A stretch of 64,000 bases of DNA from Leuctra nigra (taxonomy: Eukaryota; Arthropoda; Insecta; Plecoptera; Leuctridae): the NCBI GenBank assembly GCA_934045905.1, contig OW203768.1, positions 9,948,316 to 10,012,315 on the forward strand. Reading direction: 5' to 3'. Made by a program: the position numbers and the translations under genes. The notes below the pieces were generated by a model. The model had not been told where the DNA came from, searched no databases, and was given only the letters and a program-made list of their open reading frames with translations. Below, one piece after another: positions 56,849 to 64,000 of the stretch (positions are counted from its first letter, which is position 1; the number at the start of each line of letters is the position of its first letter).

Positions 56849-57423
56849 CAGTGTTGGGGAAGTTCCTTTTTAAAACGATCTTTTTAAAAGTTCAGTTCAC
56901 GTCCAAATATATGAACTTTTTAAAAGTTCAAGTTCTTTATTTTAAGCATGTGTAGTAAAAGTTCACGTTCCTTAAAAAAACGAATATAAGTTCTTTTAAA
57001 AGTTCTTACTACTACACATACACATAACATACACACATACACATACATATGACACATATGACACATTCACATACACATACACATAACTACACATGAAACT
57101 TAAATGGAACTGAGAAGAATCTAAGAGGGGCCCCTACTTCCCCTTCCACACCTGCCTCAAACTACCCTCGCCATAGTAACCAATCCACGCTCAGATTTAA
57201 AGAAACTTTGGAAATCTTCGGATCGGCTCGGACTTTATTCCGATTCGACTGCTTAGTGCTCAGTAGGAAAGAGCGAACTTGATCGAAACGTTCGTGGTTA
57301 AAACGAACGTTTGACGTTCACGTTCTTTGTATACAAAAAAGAACGCGTTCGCTCAAAAGTTCGCAAAAAAAGTAACGCGTTCCTACGAACGCGTTCTTTT
57401 TAAAAGTTCCCTCCCCAACACTG
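56849..57423. mobile_element. Non-autonomous hAT element (575 bp)
   Basis: Ends CAGTGTTGGGGAAGTTCC and GTTCCCTCCCCAACACTG with the perfect 8-bp duplication ACAATAAC (56841-56848, 57424-57431). The interior is iterated AAAAGTTC / GAACTTTT and a CA-rich microsatellite (57003-57095). No transposase. Confidence 0.9.
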
Positions 57424-57701
57424 ACAATAACATCTTGAGACTTCGGATGACCAAGGCTCAAACACATAGCGAATGTAGATCATCCAAAGTAGGCGTAGCG
57501 CATCATACCTAAAGAAATAAGCGAGGTAGGGGCACGTTGATCATAACAACCAATAACCACTAAACAATGGAATTACCATTTCTATGATAATAGTTACAAT
57601 ATGATATTATCTTAGCCATCAATTGAGATTTCACGAGTAATTGCAAACTGGGGTGACATTATTGAAAACATCTTTTACATTGCGGGTACAGGCTAATTTT
57701 G

Positions 57702-57794
57702 TATAAAAAGGGAACACGTAACACTCTATTAGAGTAAAGATGAGTTGAGAGTGAGCCTACAGGAGCGAGCAACCTACACTTCAGTATGCAAACC
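57702..57794 (+). promoter_or_regulatory. TATA-box promoter with a possible three-codon first exon
   Basis: TATAAAA at 57702-57708. About 80 nt further is ATG CAA ACC followed directly by the donor GTGAGT (57795). The exon ends in phase 0, the phase in which SHMT exon 2 begins. A TATA box and a very short first coding exon are also the classic layout of insect cuticle-protein genes, but no such exon 2 follows. Confidence 0.45.
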
Positions 57795-58024
57795 GTGAGT
57801 CTTAGAGAATATGCCTGCATTTATTAAAAACTATAATTCAACATAATTGCCAAAACCTGTAGAAGCCGATGTGTACTTTGGCAAGTTGGTCATGTATAGA
57901 ATCTAAGAGCACCTGATTTCTATGTAATATGAAAAGTCAAAACTACAGGGGCCAGATTCACAAAGAAGTAAATACGGAGAAAACTAGGTACAATTTTACC
58001 TGTGAAACTACCTAGTTGATGTTG

Positions 58025-58135
58025 ATGTGGAGGTGCCATGCGTCAGTCACATGGTTATGTTTACATTCCTAACCTTAGCTGTCAAACTACTACAAGTACT
58101 CTCCCAGCTGTCTCTGACAGTACAGTAGATTTGTT
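58025..58135 (+). repeat. Dispersed repeat, second copy
   Basis: Compact version of 55703-55990: GATGTGGAGGTGCCATGC, GTTTACATTCC, GCTGTCAAACTACT, CTCTCCCAGCTGTCTCTG. Confidence 0.55.
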
Positions 58136-58382
58136 TGCTTTGCGCCATGAACTCTGCTTGTAGTTCTTATAAATCTTCATTCAAACCTTGACCTTAGGTC
58201 AAATACAAAATAAACACATTTTACGATATGATAAATTGAAGTTAAAGGGTCATGCAAACTGACCATTTTGATAACCACAAAGAGACTGTCTTGTTTTTCG
58301 GTCAACAAGTGTGCGTTGAGTGGCGAAATTGAAGGTTAGGGACAACTAACTTTCAGGTTTTTAGATCGGTTATTAGATTAAA

Positions 58383-63951
<5,569 letters not shown>

Positions 63952-64000
63952 GTATGCTCTGATTGGGATGTTGTTCAGGGAGAGAAGATAGTGGCTGGTG

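Overview
The window looks like nuclear DNA of an arthropod, most likely an insect: genes split by GT-AG introns, AT-rich spacers, many transposons, insect-type GMC oxidoreductases and a serine hydroxymethyltransferase (SHMT) gene with short exons. A hemipteran is my guess from the repeat style, not something the sequence proves. No rRNA, CRISPR, operon or other prokaryotic feature is present.

Layout. 0-16 kb holds three copies of a small secreted cysteine-rich protein with an IGFBP N-terminal-type domain (694-1059 intact, 11129-11371 5'-truncated, 15571-15858 intact), separated by two LINEs. The first LINE (about 2026-8290, +) has ORF1 split by a 2,066-bp terminal-inverted-repeat transposon. 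The second (11623-14676, -) is an almost complete RTE-type element with a 13-bp target-site duplication. 18.5-55.5 kb is a head-to-tail array of four intact GMC oxidoreductase genes (CDS 22649-24529, 29931-31808, 37224-39107, 53577-55463), each an intronless CDS. Each has a splice acceptor 66-75 nt before its ATG and a conserved non-coding first exon/promoter 2-4 kb upstream (ending 18649, 27630, 32996, 50758). 58.4-64 kb holds eight exons of SHMT, running off the right edge.

Between the genes are several transposon families with definable ends: four hAT-type non-autonomous elements with perfect 8-bp duplications; three TTAA-bounded elements; TA-bounded elements; long foldbacks; tRNA-derived SINE heads; and a CTAG-ended family. 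The most striking is a composite repeat with three large copies (25642-27089, 42245-44034, 47484-49830). It carries repeated CCGGAARTGACGTCA words, the composite ETS/CRE binding site, next to a long hairpin whose two arms match each other within a copy better than between copies.

How it fits together. The GMC array grew by tandem duplication of a unit containing promoter, non-coding exon, intron, CDS and, for copies 1 and 2, a shared 3' flank; a decayed copy of that flank lies upstream of gene 1. The GMC proteins are secreted FAD oxidoreductases of unknown substrate, the IGFBP-like proteins are secreted, and SHMT is the one housekeeping gene. I found no single new multi-gene system; the best novelty candidates are the ETS/CRE-carrying hairpin repeat, the LINE with an in-frame stop between its ORFs, and a possible alternative first exon of SHMT. 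Statements about similarity are by eye; no alignment was run.
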